64,000 bases of DNA, from assembly GCF_000382065.1 (NCBI RefSeq), contig NZ_KB907499.1:630592-694591 (forward strand), read 5' to 3'. The notes under the pieces were generated by a model, which ran no database searches, was not told the origin of the DNA, and worked only from the letters and a program-made list of their open reading frames with translations. The stretch is from Stenotrophomonas hibiscicola ATCC 19867 (lineage in GTDB: Bacteria > Pseudomonadota > Gammaproteobacteria > Xanthomonadales > Xanthomonadaceae). This document shows positions 1 to 8,725 of the stretch, one piece after another. Position 1 is the first letter of the stretch. The number at the start of each line of letters is the position of its first letter. The translations under genes were made by a program, and so were the position numbers.

Positions 1-261
1 GCGGAAATCGGCATGGAGCACAACCTCGGCCTGACCTGCGACCCGATTGGCGGCCTGGTGCAGATCCCCTGCATCGAACGCAACGCGATGGGTGCGGTGA
101 AGGCGATCAATGCCTCGCGTATGGCGATGCGCGGCGACGGCAAGCACAAGGTGTCGCTGGACAAGGTGATCAAGACCATGCGCGATACCGGCCGCGACAT
201 GCAGGACAAGTACAAGGAAACCAGCCGCGGTGGCCTGGCGGTGAACGTCATCGAGTGTTGA
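1..261 (+). CDS. sdaA: L-serine dehydratase, C-terminal part (cut by window edge)
   Basis: The last 86 residues of an iron-sulfur L-serine ammonia-lyase, which deaminates L-serine to pyruvate and ammonia. The segment [18 protein letters not shown] is the family's C-terminal signature and holds two of the cysteines that bind the [4Fe-4S] cluster. The segment [14 protein letters not shown] followed by a tail ending in VIEC is also typical. The frame is open to base 1, so the start lies upstream of the window. The stop codon is followed within 10 bases by a GC-rich stem-loop. Confidence 0.95.
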   Translation, partial: AEIGMEHNLGLTCDPIGGLVQIPCIERNAMGAVKAINASRMAMRGDGKHKVSLDKVIKTMRDTGRDMQDKYKETSRGGLAVNVIEC

Positions 262-268
262 GGTCGAC

Positions 269-295
269 CGGCCCCGGCGCGATGGCGCCGGGCCG
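269..295 (+). terminator. GC-rich stem-loop after sdaA
   Basis: An 11-bp stem with one bulged C and a short loop, right after the sdaA stop. No T-run follows, so it may act with Rho or only protect the mRNA end. Confidence 0.45.
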
Positions 296-298
296 CAG

Positions 299-385
299 GT
301 AGAGCCGACTGTCAGTCGACTATCGCGCGCAGCGCGGGATGTTCGCGGTCTGATCGAAGAGCAGTCGACTGACAGTCGACTCTAC
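299..385. repeat. Inverted pair of SMAG (GTAG) palindromes
   Basis: GTAGAGCCGACTGTCAGTCG starts at 299, and the reverse complement of nearly the same unit ends in CTAC at 385. Each unit is a GTAG tetranucleotide plus a hairpin of about 20 bases, as in the SMAG repeats of S. maltophilia. The two face each other across about 40 bases, so the pair can also form one long hairpin. Confidence 0.8.
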
Positions 386-464
386 CCCGTTGTCCCTGGC
401 CGGTCGGACGACACCATCACTGCGTTGCGGTTAGGCTCGGGGCTCCCCTGCCCAGGACTGCCCC

Positions 465-1460
465 ATGCGCGTGATCGCTACCGCCCTGCTTGCCTGCCTT
501 CCGCTGTCCGCCCTCGCCGCGCCCAGCTATGGGCCGCGCCTGGAGGGCTTCGACTACGGCTATCCAGTGAAGACCTTCGCGCTGGAATCGCAGCGGCAGC
601 CGCTGGAGATGGCCTACCTGGACATCGCGCCGAAGAAGGCGCCCATCGGCGTGGTGGTGCTGCTGCATGGCAAGAATTTCTGCGCGGCCACCTGGAAGGA
701 ATCGATCAAGCCCCTGGTTGCCGCCGGCTACCGGGTGATCGCCCCGGACCAAGTGGGTTTCTGCAAATCCAGCAAGCCCGAGCGCTACCAGTACAGCTTC
801 GCGCAGCTGGCCGCCAACACCCATGCGTTGCTGCAGCAACTGCAGCTGGGTGATGTGCCGGTGCACCTGGTCGGTCATTCGATGGGTGGCATGCTGGCAG
901 TGCGCTACGCGCTGATGTTCCCACAGGACCTGCGCAGCCTGGCACTGGTCAACCCGATCGGGCTGGAGGACTGGAAGGCGCTGGGCGTGCCGTGGCGCAG
1001 CGTGGACGCGTGGTACGCCGGCGAAATGAACATCAGCTATGACAGCATCCGCCGCTACCAGCTGGACGTGTACTACGACGGCAAATGGAAGCCGGCCTAC
1101 GAGCCGTGGGCGCGGATGCAGTCAGGCATGTATGAAGGGCCGGGCAAGCAGGCCGTTGCATGGAGCCAGGCCCTGGCCTCGGACATGGTGTTCAACCAGC
1201 CGGTGGTGTACGAGCTGAAGAACCTGCAGGTACCCACCACGTTGTTCATCGGCCAGAAGGACCGTACCGCGATCGGCCGTGACCTGGCGCCGCCGACGGT
1301 GAAGGCGACGCTGGGCAACTATCCGGCACTCGGCAGAGCGGCAGCCGCGGCGATTCCGGGCGCGACGCTGATCGAGTTCGCCGAACTGGGCCATTCGCCA
1401 CAGGTGCAGGACCCGAAGCAGTTCAACAGCGCGCTGTTGAAGGCGTTGAAGTCGCGCTGA
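465..1460 (+). CDS. Secreted alpha/beta hydrolase
   Basis: A 331-residue alpha/beta-hydrolase fold enzyme, substrate unknown. A signal peptide is clear: MRVIATALLACLPLSALAA, probably cut before PSYGP, so it acts outside the cytoplasm. The oxyanion motif LLHGKNF lies near residue 68. The nucleophile elbow GHSMGG has its serine near residue 139. An aspartate in GQKDRT and a histidine in ELGHSPQ near the C-terminus complete the likely triad. Length and layout fit the proline iminopeptidase/haloperoxidase-like group. It stands alone between two SMAG repeat pairs, with no operon partner. Confidence 0.85.
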   Translation: MRVIATALLACLPLSALAAPSYGPRLEGFDYGYPVKTFALESQRQPLEMAYLDIAPKKAPIGVVVLLHGKNFCAATWKESIKPLVAAGYRVIAPDQVGFCKSSKPERYQYSFAQLAANTHALLQQLQLGDVPVHLVGHSMGGMLAVRYALMFPQDLRSLALVNPIGLEDWKALGVPWRSVDAWYAGEMNISYDSIRRYQLDVYYDGKWKPAYEPWARMQSGMYEGPGKQAVAWSQALASDMVFNQPVVYELKNLQVPTTLFIGQKDRTAIGRDLAPPTVKATLGNYPALGRAAAAAIPGATLIEFAELGHSPQVQDPKQFNSALLKALKSR

Positions 1461-1477
1461 CCGGCAAGCGTGCCCCT

Positions 1478-1554
1478 GTAGAGCCGAGCCCACGCTCGGC
1501 TCATGCGGCAAGATGGGGATTCTGCCAGGAGCGGTGGGGCGTGGGCTCGGCTAC
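1478..1554. repeat. SMAG repeat pair between convergent genes
   Basis: GTAGAGCCGAGCCCACGCTC starts at 1478 and forms a hairpin. The reverse complement of its first half, ending CTAC, occurs at 1541-1554. It fills the gap between the converging hydrolase and hom genes and may serve as a shared transcript end. Confidence 0.75.
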
Positions 1555-1567
1555 AGGAGCGGTGCGA

Positions 1568-2635
1568 TCAGCCGACGATCCGCAACACATCATCCAGCAG
1601 CGCGGCCGCAGTCACTTCCGCACCCGCGCCCGGCCCCTGGATCAACAGCGGCTGCAGGCGATAGCGATCACTATGGATGGCGACGCGGTTGTCGGTGCCC
1701 GCGCCCTGTGCCAAGGGATGGTCGGCCGGAAGCTCACGCAGGCCCACCTGTGCACCCTCGGCATCAACGCGGCCAACGAAACGCAGCACACGACCATTGT
1801 CGCGCGCCTGCTGCCAGCGCGCCTGCAACGGCGCATCCAGCTGATCGAGCGCCGCCACCGCATCCTCCAGCGGCAGCGCTGCCAGCGCTTCAGGCACCAG
1901 TGAATCCACCTCTACCTGCGACGCATCCAGCGCCAGCCCGCTGCTGCGGGCCAGGATCAGCAGCTTGCGCCGCACGTCCTCGCCGGACAGGTCAAGTCGC
2001 GGATCCGGCTCGGTGTAGCCGGCCGCCAGCGCCTCGCGCACCGCCGCCGAGAACGGCGACTTGCCGTCATAGCGATGGAACAGCCACGCCAGCGAACCGG
2101 ACAGCACGCCCTCGATGGCATGGATGTGATCACCACCGGCCAGCAGCGCACGCAGGCTGCTCAACAGCGGCAGGCCGGCGCCGACGGTAGCGCTGTCGCC
2201 GTAGCGCGCACCCGTGTCTGCGCAACGCTCGGCAATGGCCTGCGCGCGTGCCAGCTGCGCACCACGCCCCAGCTTGTTGGCGGTGACCACGTGCACGCCG
2301 CGCGCCAGCCACTGTACGTGGCGCGCGGCTACGTCTTCGCTGGCGGTGGCGTCGACCACCACGTCGCCACGCTCCAGTCCTTCGGCACTCGCCCACGGTG
2401 GCGAACTCTGGCCATCGCGCGGTGCACGCCGTGCCAGTTCCAGCGGCACCGCCAGGTCACGATCGATCTCCAACGCAGTGCGTGAATTGGCCAGCCACTG
2501 CACGCTGGGCAGTTCCAGCCCACGTGCCTGCAACGCCTGGTAGCGCTGTACGAAGGCCGAGCCGACCGTGCCGGTGCCAAGCAGCGCCAGTCGTCCCACG
2601 CCCAGAGCAGGAATCTCTGCGGCGAGCGCGCTCAT
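1568..2635 (-). CDS. hom: Homoserine dehydrogenase
   Basis: A 355-residue enzyme that reduces aspartate semialdehyde to homoserine, the branch point to threonine and methionine. The N-terminus has a Rossmann glycine motif (GTGTVGSAF), and a middle segment with ANKLGR is typical of the family. The length matches the homoserine dehydrogenase half of the fused E. coli ThrA/MetL. There is no aspartokinase part and no C-terminal ACT domain, so feedback control by threonine on this protein is unlikely. Its start overlaps the metB stop by 4 bases (ATGA), so it is the last, translationally coupled gene of the metX-metB-hom operon. Confidence 0.93.
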   Translation of the reverse strand: MSALAAEIPALGVGRLALLGTGTVGSAFVQRYQALQARGLELPSVQWLANSRTALEIDRDLAVPLELARRAPRDGQSSPPWASAEGLERGDVVVDATASEDVAARHVQWLARGVHVVTANKLGRGAQLARAQAIAERCADTGARYGDSATVGAGLPLLSSLRALLAGGDHIHAIEGVLSGSLAWLFHRYDGKSPFSAAVREALAAGYTEPDPRLDLSGEDVRRKLLILARSSGLALDASQVEVDSLVPEALAALPLEDAVAALDQLDAPLQARWQQARDNGRVLRFVGRVDAEGAQVGLRELPADHPLAQGAGTDNRVAIHSDRYRLQPLLIQGPGAGAEVTAAALLDDVLRIVG

Positions 2636-3867
2636 GCATCCACCGCCTGTTTGCGGCGCGCAGCCGCATCAATCACCGCTTCGGCACGCTGCAGAGCGGC
2701 GCCGAGATCGGCCAACAGGTCACGCTCGGCCTCGATGCCGACCGACAGGCGCAGCAGGCCTTCGCTGATGCCGGCAGCGGCTCGCGCTTCGGCGCTCATC
2801 GCGGCGTGGGTCATGGTGGCCGGATGCGCGATCAGGCTTTCGACGCCGCCCAGTGATTCGGCCAGCGTGAAACAGCGCAGGCCATCGACGAATGCACGCA
2901 CTGCGGCATGCGGATCGTCGCCTTCGCAGTCGGCCAGTTCGAACGAGAGCATCGCACCGAAACCACTCTGCTGGCGCGTGGCGATGCTGTGGCCTGGGTG
3001 ATCGGCCAGCCCCGGGTAATAGACGCGGCCGACCGCCGGATGCTGGTCCAGCAGGGCAACGATCGACGCGGTGTTTTCCTGGTGCACGCGCAGGCGCGCA
3101 TCCAGCGTGCGCAGGCCGCGCAGGGTCAGGAAGGCATCGAACGGTGAACCCGTCAGGCCCAGCGCGTTGCCCCACCACACCAGCTGCTCGTGCAGTGCCG
3201 GATCACGCGCGACCACTGCCCCGCCCACCACATCGCTGTGGCCGTTGATGTACTTGGTGGTGGAGTGCAGCACCAGGTCCGCACCGAACGACAGCGGTTG
3301 CTGCAGCGCTGGCGACAGGAACGTGTTGTCGACCACCACGAGTGCGCCGGCCTTGTGCGCGGCATCGATGACGAAGCGCAGGTCGGTGATGCGCAGCAGC
3401 GGGTTGGACGGCGTTTCGACCAGCACCAGCTTCGGCTGGGTGGCCAACGCCTGCGCCAGTGCACGCGGATCGGTCAGGTCGGCGGTGACCAGTTCAAAGA
3501 GGCCCTTCCTGGCCAGCGCATTGAACAGGCGCCAGCTGCCGCCGTACGCATCGTGCGGCACCACCAGGGTATCGCCCGGCTGCAGCAGTGCGTTCAGCAC
3601 CAGGTTGATCGCGCCCATGCCGGTCGCCGTGATGACGCCACCGGCGCCGCCCTCCAGTTCCGCCAGCGCCTCGCCCAACAGGTCGCGGGTCGGGTTGCCA
3701 CTGCGCGTGTAGTCGTACTGGCGCTTGTTGCCGAAACCTTCAAAGCTGAAGTTCGACGACAGCACGATCGGCGGCGTGACCGCGCCATGCGCAGTGTCCC
3801 GATCGATGCCGGCACGGACAGCGGCAGTGGTGCGGCTACAGGACGGCTCGTTGGCGTGCAGGCTCAT
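2632..3867 (-). CDS. metB: Cystathionine gamma-synthase / O-succinylhomoserine lyase
   Basis: A 411-residue PLP enzyme of the Cys/Met metabolism family that joins an activated homoserine ester to cysteine, giving cystathionine. The PLP lysine is in HSTTKYINGHSD near residue 205. Other family signatures are YTRSGNPTR, ATGMGAI, ETPSNP and the substrate-binding SLGGVESL followed by HPATMTH. The start overlaps the metX stop by 4 bases and its stop overlaps the hom start by 4 bases, a tightly coupled operon. O-succinylhomoserine sulfhydrylase (MetZ) is an alternative, but the context favours MetB. Confidence 0.9.
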   Translation of the reverse strand: MSLHANEPSCSRTTAAVRAGIDRDTAHGAVTPPIVLSSNFSFEGFGNKRQYDYTRSGNPTRDLLGEALAELEGGAGGVITATGMGAINLVLNALLQPGDTLVVPHDAYGGSWRLFNALARKGLFELVTADLTDPRALAQALATQPKLVLVETPSNPLLRITDLRFVIDAAHKAGALVVVDNTFLSPALQQPLSFGADLVLHSTTKYINGHSDVVGGAVVARDPALHEQLVWWGNALGLTGSPFDAFLTLRGLRTLDARLRVHQENTASIVALLDQHPAVGRVYYPGLADHPGHSIATRQQSGFGAMLSFELADCEGDDPHAAVRAFVDGLRCFTLAESLGGVESLIAHPATMTHAAMSAEARAAAGISEGLLRLSVGIEAERDLLADLGAALQRAEAVIDAAARRKQAVDA

Positions 3868-4895
3868 GCGGACTCTCCAGAAGTACGGAAGGCGGTGGCG
3901 AGGATCGCGTCAATGCGATCGGTTTCTTTGAGGAAGGCGTCGTGGCCATAGGGCGAGCGCAGAACGCGCAGGCTGCCGCGCGGGCCCAGCCCTTCGACCA
4001 GGCCGACCAGGTCGGCCAGCGGCACCAGGCGGTCGCCCTCCACGGCCACCACCACGGTCGGCGGCAGGATCGCGGCCGGGTCGACGCGGTGCAGATCGAT
4101 CGATTCGGACAGGCGCAGGTAAGCGGTCACCGGCGTGCGCGCGACGTACTGCGCGCCGGCCGCGTCGAGATAGTCTTCGGCAGCCACGCGCACGCGGCCA
4201 TTGATCACTTCCGGTGCGGCATCGAAGCGCTCGCCGAATTCTTCCGGGGTACGGTAGCTGAGCATGGCAAACTGCCGCGCCAGGGCCAGGCCGTGGTCTT
4301 CGCCGCACTGCAGCTGGCCCAGCGCGACCGCGCGACGCTGCAATGCGCGCCAGGCGGCGGCATAAGGGTGCGGACGATGCGCACCGCTGGCCAGCACCAA
4401 CTGGCGCACGCGGGCACGATGCCGGATCGCGAACTGCTGGCCGACCAGCGCGCCATACGAATAGCCGACGAAGGCTTTCAGCGCGCGAATGCCGAGATGA
4501 TCCAGCACCAGCGCCAATGCGTCGGCCTGATCGGCGGTATCGATCGGCACGTCCAGCGCACCGTCGGCACCGACGAAATCGACGGCCAGCACGCGCAGCA
4601 GCTGCGGATCCAGCGCGCGCCCGCTGCCGACCAGGCCTTCGGCCCAGCCCTTCTCGCTGAACTGTGCATTGGACGCCACGTGGCGATGGGCGGAAATGCC
4701 ACCGGCCAGTACCACCACCGGCGCATTGGCCGGGCCGACCCATTCATAGCGCAGGCGCACCGGACTGGGACCTGCGTGACGCATCGACAACACTGCGGCG
4801 AACTCGCCGCGCTCGGCATGCACGCGGTCTGCGACCGGCACGCTGACGGGGACAAAGGGTTCGGGGCGAATGGCGGTGCTGGCGGCGAAGCTCAT
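3864..4895 (-). CDS. metX: Homoserine O-acyltransferase, MetX family (probably succinyl-CoA dependent)
   Basis: An alpha/beta-hydrolase fold acyltransferase that activates homoserine for methionine synthesis. The start is set at the ATG at 4895 (protein begins MSFAAS, 343 residues). The frame is open further upstream to 4979, but that start would lie inside the riboswitch. The nucleophile elbow is GYSYGA with Ser near 146, unlike the GGSMGG of many acetyltransferase-type MetX proteins. EGDRLV and YGHDAF supply the Asp and His. MetX-family enzymes of Xanthomonadaceae are known to have shifted to succinyl-CoA, and a related branch acts on serine, so the substrate is inferred. It is the first gene of the operon and is controlled by the upstream SAM riboswitch. 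Confidence 0.87.
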   Translation of the reverse strand: MSFAASTAIRPEPFVPVSVPVADRVHAERGEFAAVLSMRHAGPSPVRLRYEWVGPANAPVVVLAGGISAHRHVASNAQFSEKGWAEGLVGSGRALDPQLLRVLAVDFVGADGALDVPIDTADQADALALVLDHLGIRALKAFVGYSYGALVGQQFAIRHRARVRQLVLASGAHRPHPYAAAWRALQRRAVALGQLQCGEDHGLALARQFAMLSYRTPEEFGERFDAAPEVINGRVRVAAEDYLDAAGAQYVARTPVTAYLRLSESIDLHRVDPAAILPPTVVVAVEGDRLVPLADLVGLVEGLGPRGSLRVLRSPYGHDAFLKETDRIDAILATAFRTSGESA

Positions 4896-4973
4896 GGCGG
4901 GATCCGGTTGGGGAATCGGCCATCGAGCCTTCGCGGGGCCCGCGTTCGAGATGCACGTGCGGTGCATGGTTCG

Positions 4974-5090
4974 AACCATCTTTCGGTGGACGCCACGGTC
5001 CCCGCAGGATTTGGCACCTACGCAGACGCTTGCGCGCCTGCGGGCTGCCCCGGCTTCAAAGGGCCTGTCCCTCTGCCGGTCTCGATGGTG
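4974..5090 (-). promoter_or_regulatory. SAM-I (S-box) riboswitch upstream of metX
   Basis: Read on the reverse strand, the SAM-I conserved core appears in order: P1 strand ACCATCGAGA, then GAGGGACAGGCCC, TTGAAGCC, GGCAGCCC, a variable hairpin, AGGTGCCAAATCC, and the closing P1 strand GATGGT. P1 pairs ACCATC with GATGGT at the two ends. It begins just after a promoter and ends about 80 bases before the metX start. No T-run terminator is seen in that gap, so control may be at translation. A 14-base palindrome at 4967-4980 overlaps the closing P1 strand and is a candidate alternative pairing. Confidence 0.92.
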
Positions 5091-5095
5091 GAGTC

Positions 5096-5124
5096 ACGAT
5101 GCCAGCCCTTTCCGGCACTGTCAA
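5096..5124 (-). promoter_or_regulatory. Probable promoter of the metX operon
   Basis: On the reverse strand a perfect TTGACA (5119-5124) is followed after 17 bases by a weak -10, CATCGT (5096-5101). The implied start of transcription lies at about 5090, exactly where riboswitch helix P1 begins, which supports the call. Confidence 0.6.
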
Positions 5125-5238
5125 TCCCTTCATGCGGATAAAGCGATAGATATTTCCAGGGTCACTCTGCGAGAGCCGTCCCGGTCGCCTCGTTCAGGAT
5201 CGGGTACAGTCCCGGCGGTCCTCTCGCTGGAAACCCCG

Positions 5239-6123
5239 ATGCCGCGCCTGCCCCTGTCCTGCCTGCTGTTGCCTCTGCTGGCGAGCGCGACCGTACACGC
5301 CGGCGACTGGCGCCAGGGCTGGGGACTGGCTCCCCCTTCCGCCCGTACCACCCGCGCAGGCAGTGCCGAGGGCGCCGCCCCCATGGCCCAGTTGCGCCTG
5401 CAGCCGGTCGGTACGCAATGGCAGGCGCGGATCGACAACGGGCTGGCAGGGCCGCTGCAGATCCAGCTGCGCGCCGCCCCCGGACACCCGGTCGAAGGCC
5501 TCCCGCTCGAGTCGCTCATCCAGGGCGACAGCAGCCTGGTGGTCGGCCATCTGCCCGCCCCGATCGATGGCCGCATGCTGGATCTGCGACTGCAGTCGGT
5601 GCCGGGCAACCCGGCCGCACAGGCCGAAGATGTCGCCTATCGCCTGCCGTTCGATGCGGCCCGCCTGCGTGTGGACCAAGCGCCGCAGGGGCGATTCAGC
5701 CATGACGACGAGGAGAACCGCGACGCGGTCGACTTCGCACTGCCGGAGGGCACCCTGGTGCTGGCCGCGCGCGAGGGCACGGTGATGCAGATCCAGGATG
5801 GCTTCCGTGGCAATGGCCAGGACCGCGAGCGCGATGGTGCCCGTGCCAATTTCATCCGCGTGCTGCACAGCGACGGCAGCATGGCCCTGTACGGCCACCT
5901 CCAGGACGGCGGCATGCGCGTGCGCCGCGGCCAGGCGGTGGGAGCCGGGCAACCGATCGGCCTGTCCGGCAACAGCGGCTACAGCACTGCGCCGCACCTG
6001 CACTTCGTGGTGCAGGTCAACCGCGGCATGGGCCTGCGCTCGGTGCCGGTGCGCATCTTCGCCGGGCAGGGACAGCTGCAGTTCGCCCGCCAGGGCGAAG
6101 CAGACGGCGGTACCGGGCGCTGA
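5239..6123 (+). CDS. Secreted M23 family (LytM-type) peptidase
   Basis: A 294-residue protein with a signal peptide (MPRLPLSCLLLPLLASATVHA, cut before GDW), so periplasmic. An N-terminal region of about 140 residues of unknown fold precedes a LytM/peptidase M23 domain. AVDFALPEGT gives the metal-binding Asp, and APHLHF gives the HxH pair at residues 253 and 255. The usual first histidine is not evident in the expected HxxxD form (NRDAVD here), so activity is not certain. The start at 5239 was chosen because only it gives a signal peptide; the open frame extends 123 codons upstream. A substrate in peptidoglycan cross-links is inferred. Confidence 0.85.
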   Translation: MPRLPLSCLLLPLLASATVHAGDWRQGWGLAPPSARTTRAGSAEGAAPMAQLRLQPVGTQWQARIDNGLAGPLQIQLRAAPGHPVEGLPLESLIQGDSSLVVGHLPAPIDGRMLDLRLQSVPGNPAAQAEDVAYRLPFDAARLRVDQAPQGRFSHDDEENRDAVDFALPEGTLVLAAREGTVMQIQDGFRGNGQDRERDGARANFIRVLHSDGSMALYGHLQDGGMRVRRGQAVGAGQPIGLSGNSGYSTAPHLHFVVQVNRGMGLRSVPVRIFAGQGQLQFARQGEADGGTGR

Positions 6124-6137
6124 CCGGCCCCGGCCGG

Positions 6138-6143
6138 TATAAT
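6138..6143 (+). promoter_or_regulatory. -10 element of the prfC promoter
   Basis: A perfect TATAAT, 47 bases before the prfC ATG and directly after a short ACCGGCC/GGCCGGT stem that follows the M23 gene stop. No good -35 is seen at 16-18 bases. Confidence 0.5.
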
Positions 6144-6189
6144 CGGGCGCTTATCTCTTTGAAAAGCGCCCCGGGCGGGCGCCACTGCC

Positions 6190-7794
6190 ATGTCCGAAGT
6201 CGCCAACGAAGCGTCGCGTCGCCGCACCTTCGCCATCATTTCCCACCCTGACGCCGGCAAGACCACGCTGACCGAAAAGCTGCTGCTGTTCGGAGGCGCG
6301 ATCCAGATGGCCGGTTCGGTCAAGGGCCGCAAGGCCGCCCGCCACGCCACCTCCGACTGGATGGCACTGGAAAAGGAGCGCGGCATCTCGGTCACCTCCT
6401 CGGTGATGCAGTTCCCGTACGAAGGCAAGATCGTCAACCTGCTCGACACCCCCGGCCACGCCGACTTCGGCGAGGACACCTACCGCGTGTTGACTGCGGT
6501 GGACTCGGCGCTGATGGTGATCGACGTGGCCAAGGGCGTGGAAGAGCGCACCATCAAGCTGATGGAAGTCTGCCGACTGCGCGACACCCCGATCATGACC
6601 TTCATCAACAAGCTCGACCGCGAGGGCAAGGACCCGATCGAGCTGCTGGATGAAGTGGAAACCGTGCTGGGCATCCAGTGCGCCCCGGTCACCTGGCCCA
6701 TCGGCATGGGCCAGCGCCTGAAGGGCGTGGTGCACCTGCTGACCGGCGAAGTGCACCTGTATGAGCCGGGCCGCAACTTCACCCGCCAGGATTCCACCAT
6801 CTTCCCGTCCATCGATGCCCCCGGCCTGGCCGAGAAGATCGGTGCACAGATGCTGGCCGACCTGCGCGACGAGCTGGAACTGGTGCAGGGCGCCAGCCAC
6901 CCGTTCGACCTGGACGCCTACCGCGCCGGCAAGCAGACCCCGGTGTTCTTCGGCTCGGGCGTGAACAACTTCGGCGTGCAGCCACTGCTGGACTTCTTCG
7001 TCGAGCACGCGCCATCGCCGCAGGCGCGCTCCACCACCGGCCGCCAGATCGCACCGGAAGAGAACAAGCTGACCGGCTTTGTGTTCAAGATCCAGGCCAA
7101 CATGGACCCGCAGCACCGTGACCGCGTGGCCTTCATGCGGGTCTGCTCGGGCCGTTTCAGCGCCGGCATGAAGACCTTCCACGTGCGCACCGGCAAGGAA
7201 ATGAAGCTGGCCAACGCGTTGACCTTCATGGCCAGCGATCGCGAGATCGCGGCCGAGGCGTGGCCGGGCGATGTGATCGGCATCCACAACCACGGCACCA
7301 TCTCCATCGGCGATACCTTCACCGAAGGCGAAGCGGTCACCTTCACCGGCATTCCCAACTTCGCCCCGGAACTGTTCCGTCGCGCACGCCTGCGCGATCC
7401 GCTCAAGCTCAAGCAGCTGCAGAAGGGCCTGGCCCAGCTGTCCGAGGAAGGCGCAACCCAGTTCTTCCGCCCCCTCACCAGCAACGACCTGATCCTGGGT
7501 GCGGTGGGTGTGCTGCAGTTCGACGTGGCCGCCTACCGCCTGAAGGACGAGTACGGCGTGGAAGCCACCTTCGAGCCGGTCAGTGTGACCACCGCGCGCT
7601 GGGTCCACTGCAGCAACGAGAAGAAGCTGGAAGAATTCCGCGAGAAGAACGCGCTGAACCTGGCCCTGGATGCGGCCGGGCACCTGGTCTACCTGGCGCC
7701 GACCCGGGTCAACCTGCAGCTGGCGCAGGAACGCTCGCCGGACGTGCGCTTCTCGGCCACCCGCGAAGCGGCGCATACCGTTTCGGTGGGCTGA
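6190..7794 (+). CDS. prfC: Peptide chain release factor 3
   Basis: A 534-residue translational GTPase that removes RF1/RF2 from the ribosome after termination. The GTPase motifs are in order: G1 HPDAGKTT (from residue 20), G2 in [11 protein letters not shown]3 DTPGHAD (near 88) and G4 NKLD (near 141). [14 protein letters not shown] is typical of RF3 and distinguishes it from EF-G. Full length for the family. A 7-bp stem (6146-6170) lies in its leader, and a long stem-loop follows the stop. It is transcribed alone. Confidence 0.97.
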   Translation: MSEVANEASRRRTFAIISHPDAGKTTLTEKLLLFGGAIQMAGSVKGRKAARHATSDWMALEKERGISVTSSVMQFPYEGKIVNLLDTPGHADFGEDTYRVLTAVDSALMVIDVAKGVEERTIKLMEVCRLRDTPIMTFINKLDREGKDPIELLDEVETVLGIQCAPVTWPIGMGQRLKGVVHLLTGEVHLYEPGRNFTRQDSTIFPSIDAPGLAEKIGAQMLADLRDELELVQGASHPFDLDAYRAGKQTPVFFGSGVNNFGVQPLLDFFVEHAPSPQARSTTGRQIAPEENKLTGFVFKIQANMDPQHRDRVAFMRVCSGRFSAGMKTFHVRTGKEMKLANALTFMASDREIAAEAWPGDVIGIHNHGTISIGDTFTEGEAVTFTGIPNFAPELFRRARLRDPLKLKQLQKGLAQLSEEGATQFFRPLTSNDLILGAVGVLQFDVAAYRLKDEYGVEATFEPVSVTTARWVHCSNEKKLEEFREKNALNLALDAAGHLVYLAPTRVNLQLAQERSPDVRFSATREAAHTVSVG

Positions 7795-7802
7795 TGCCAG
7801 CG

Positions 7803-7838
7803 GGTTGGATCCCTTTCCGAAAGGAAAGGGCTCCAACC
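7803..7838 (+). terminator. 16-bp stem-loop with GAAA loop after prfC
   Basis: A 16-bp stem with one mismatch, closed by a GAAA tetraloop, begins 8 bases after the prfC stop. No T-run follows, so termination strength is uncertain. Confidence 0.55.
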
Positions 7839-7997
7839 CAGCCATCGCGGGCGGTTCACGCGTGGTGTGGATCTACCGATCATGGGTTCGTCGGCGCGAC
7901 GCTGGGATTCACCCGCCATACGGTGATGGGCGTGCACACGGCGGCCATCGCGGCGATGATAGGGGGACGCGGGTCCCCCTCCCCGCGAACAACGCCC

Positions 7998-8642
7998 ATG
8001 CCCATGTCCACGACGTCCATTGCTTCGATCCGTGAAGAAATCGCCAGCGCCCTGACCCATGGCCTGGGCGCGGTATTCGCCCTGGCCGCCAGTGCGGTGT
8101 TGATCACCCTGGCTGCGATCTACGGCGACGGCTGGCAGCTGGCCAGCGCGATCGTATTCGGTATCGCGCTGCTGCTTCTGTACACCGCCTCCACCCTGTA
8201 TCACGCCATCCAGCATCCGGTCGCCAAGGGTCGGCTGAAGGTGTTCGACCACTGCGCGATCTACGTGCTGATCGCGGGCACCTATACCCCGTTCACCCTG
8301 ATCGGCCTGCGCGGTCCGTGGGGCTGGGGCCTGTTCACTGCGATCTGGGCGCTGGCGCTGGCGGGTGTGGTGTTCAAGCTGTTCTACACCGGCCGCTTCA
8401 AGGTGCTCTCCACGGTGATCTACATCGCCATGGGCTGGCTGGTGATCGTGGCGATCAAGCCGATGTGGGCCTCGATCGACGGTGGCACCCTCGCCTGGCT
8501 GTTTGCCGGCGGCCTGTCGTACACGCTGGGCACCTATTTCTACCACCGTGAATCGATCCCGTACTCGCATGCGATCTGGCACCTGTTCGTGATCGGCGGC
8601 AGTGTCTGCCACTTTGTCGCGGTCACCATGCAGGTGTTGTAA
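7998..8642 (+). CDS. Hemolysin III family (PAQR-like) membrane protein
   Basis: A 214-residue inner-membrane protein with seven hydrophobic segments. The family motifs HGLGAVF near the N-terminus, STLYHA, FDHCAIYVLIAGTYTPF, and a C-terminal HAIWHLFVIGGS with SVCHF are all present. The conserved His, Asp and Ser residues match the metal site of the PAQR/YqfA superfamily. The name hemolysin III is historical; the function in this genus is unknown. The start was placed at 7998 (MPMSTTS), with a second possible ATG at 8004; the open frame runs far upstream into prfC, but that part is a shadow. Confidence 0.85.
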   Translation: MPMSTTSIASIREEIASALTHGLGAVFALAASAVLITLAAIYGDGWQLASAIVFGIALLLLYTASTLYHAIQHPVAKGRLKVFDHCAIYVLIAGTYTPFTLIGLRGPWGWGLFTAIWALALAGVVFKLFYTGRFKVLSTVIYIAMGWLVIVAIKPMWASIDGGTLAWLFAGGLSYTLGTYFYHRESIPYSHAIWHLFVIGGSVCHFVAVTMQVL

Positions 8643-8725
8643 ACGACCGCTCGAACGCAGCGCGTGCACGCCATGCACATGGACGCTTCGCGCCCTGTCC
8701 ACGAAGAGGGGGCAACCATGGCAGC

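Noticed and set aside
4896..4979. 28 extra N-terminal codons of MetX
   Set aside because: They begin inside the riboswitch's closing helix; the ATG at 4895 gives a normal MetX N-terminus.
6151..7845. A 564-codon open frame opposite prfC
   Set aside because: Antisense shadow of a strongly conserved gene.
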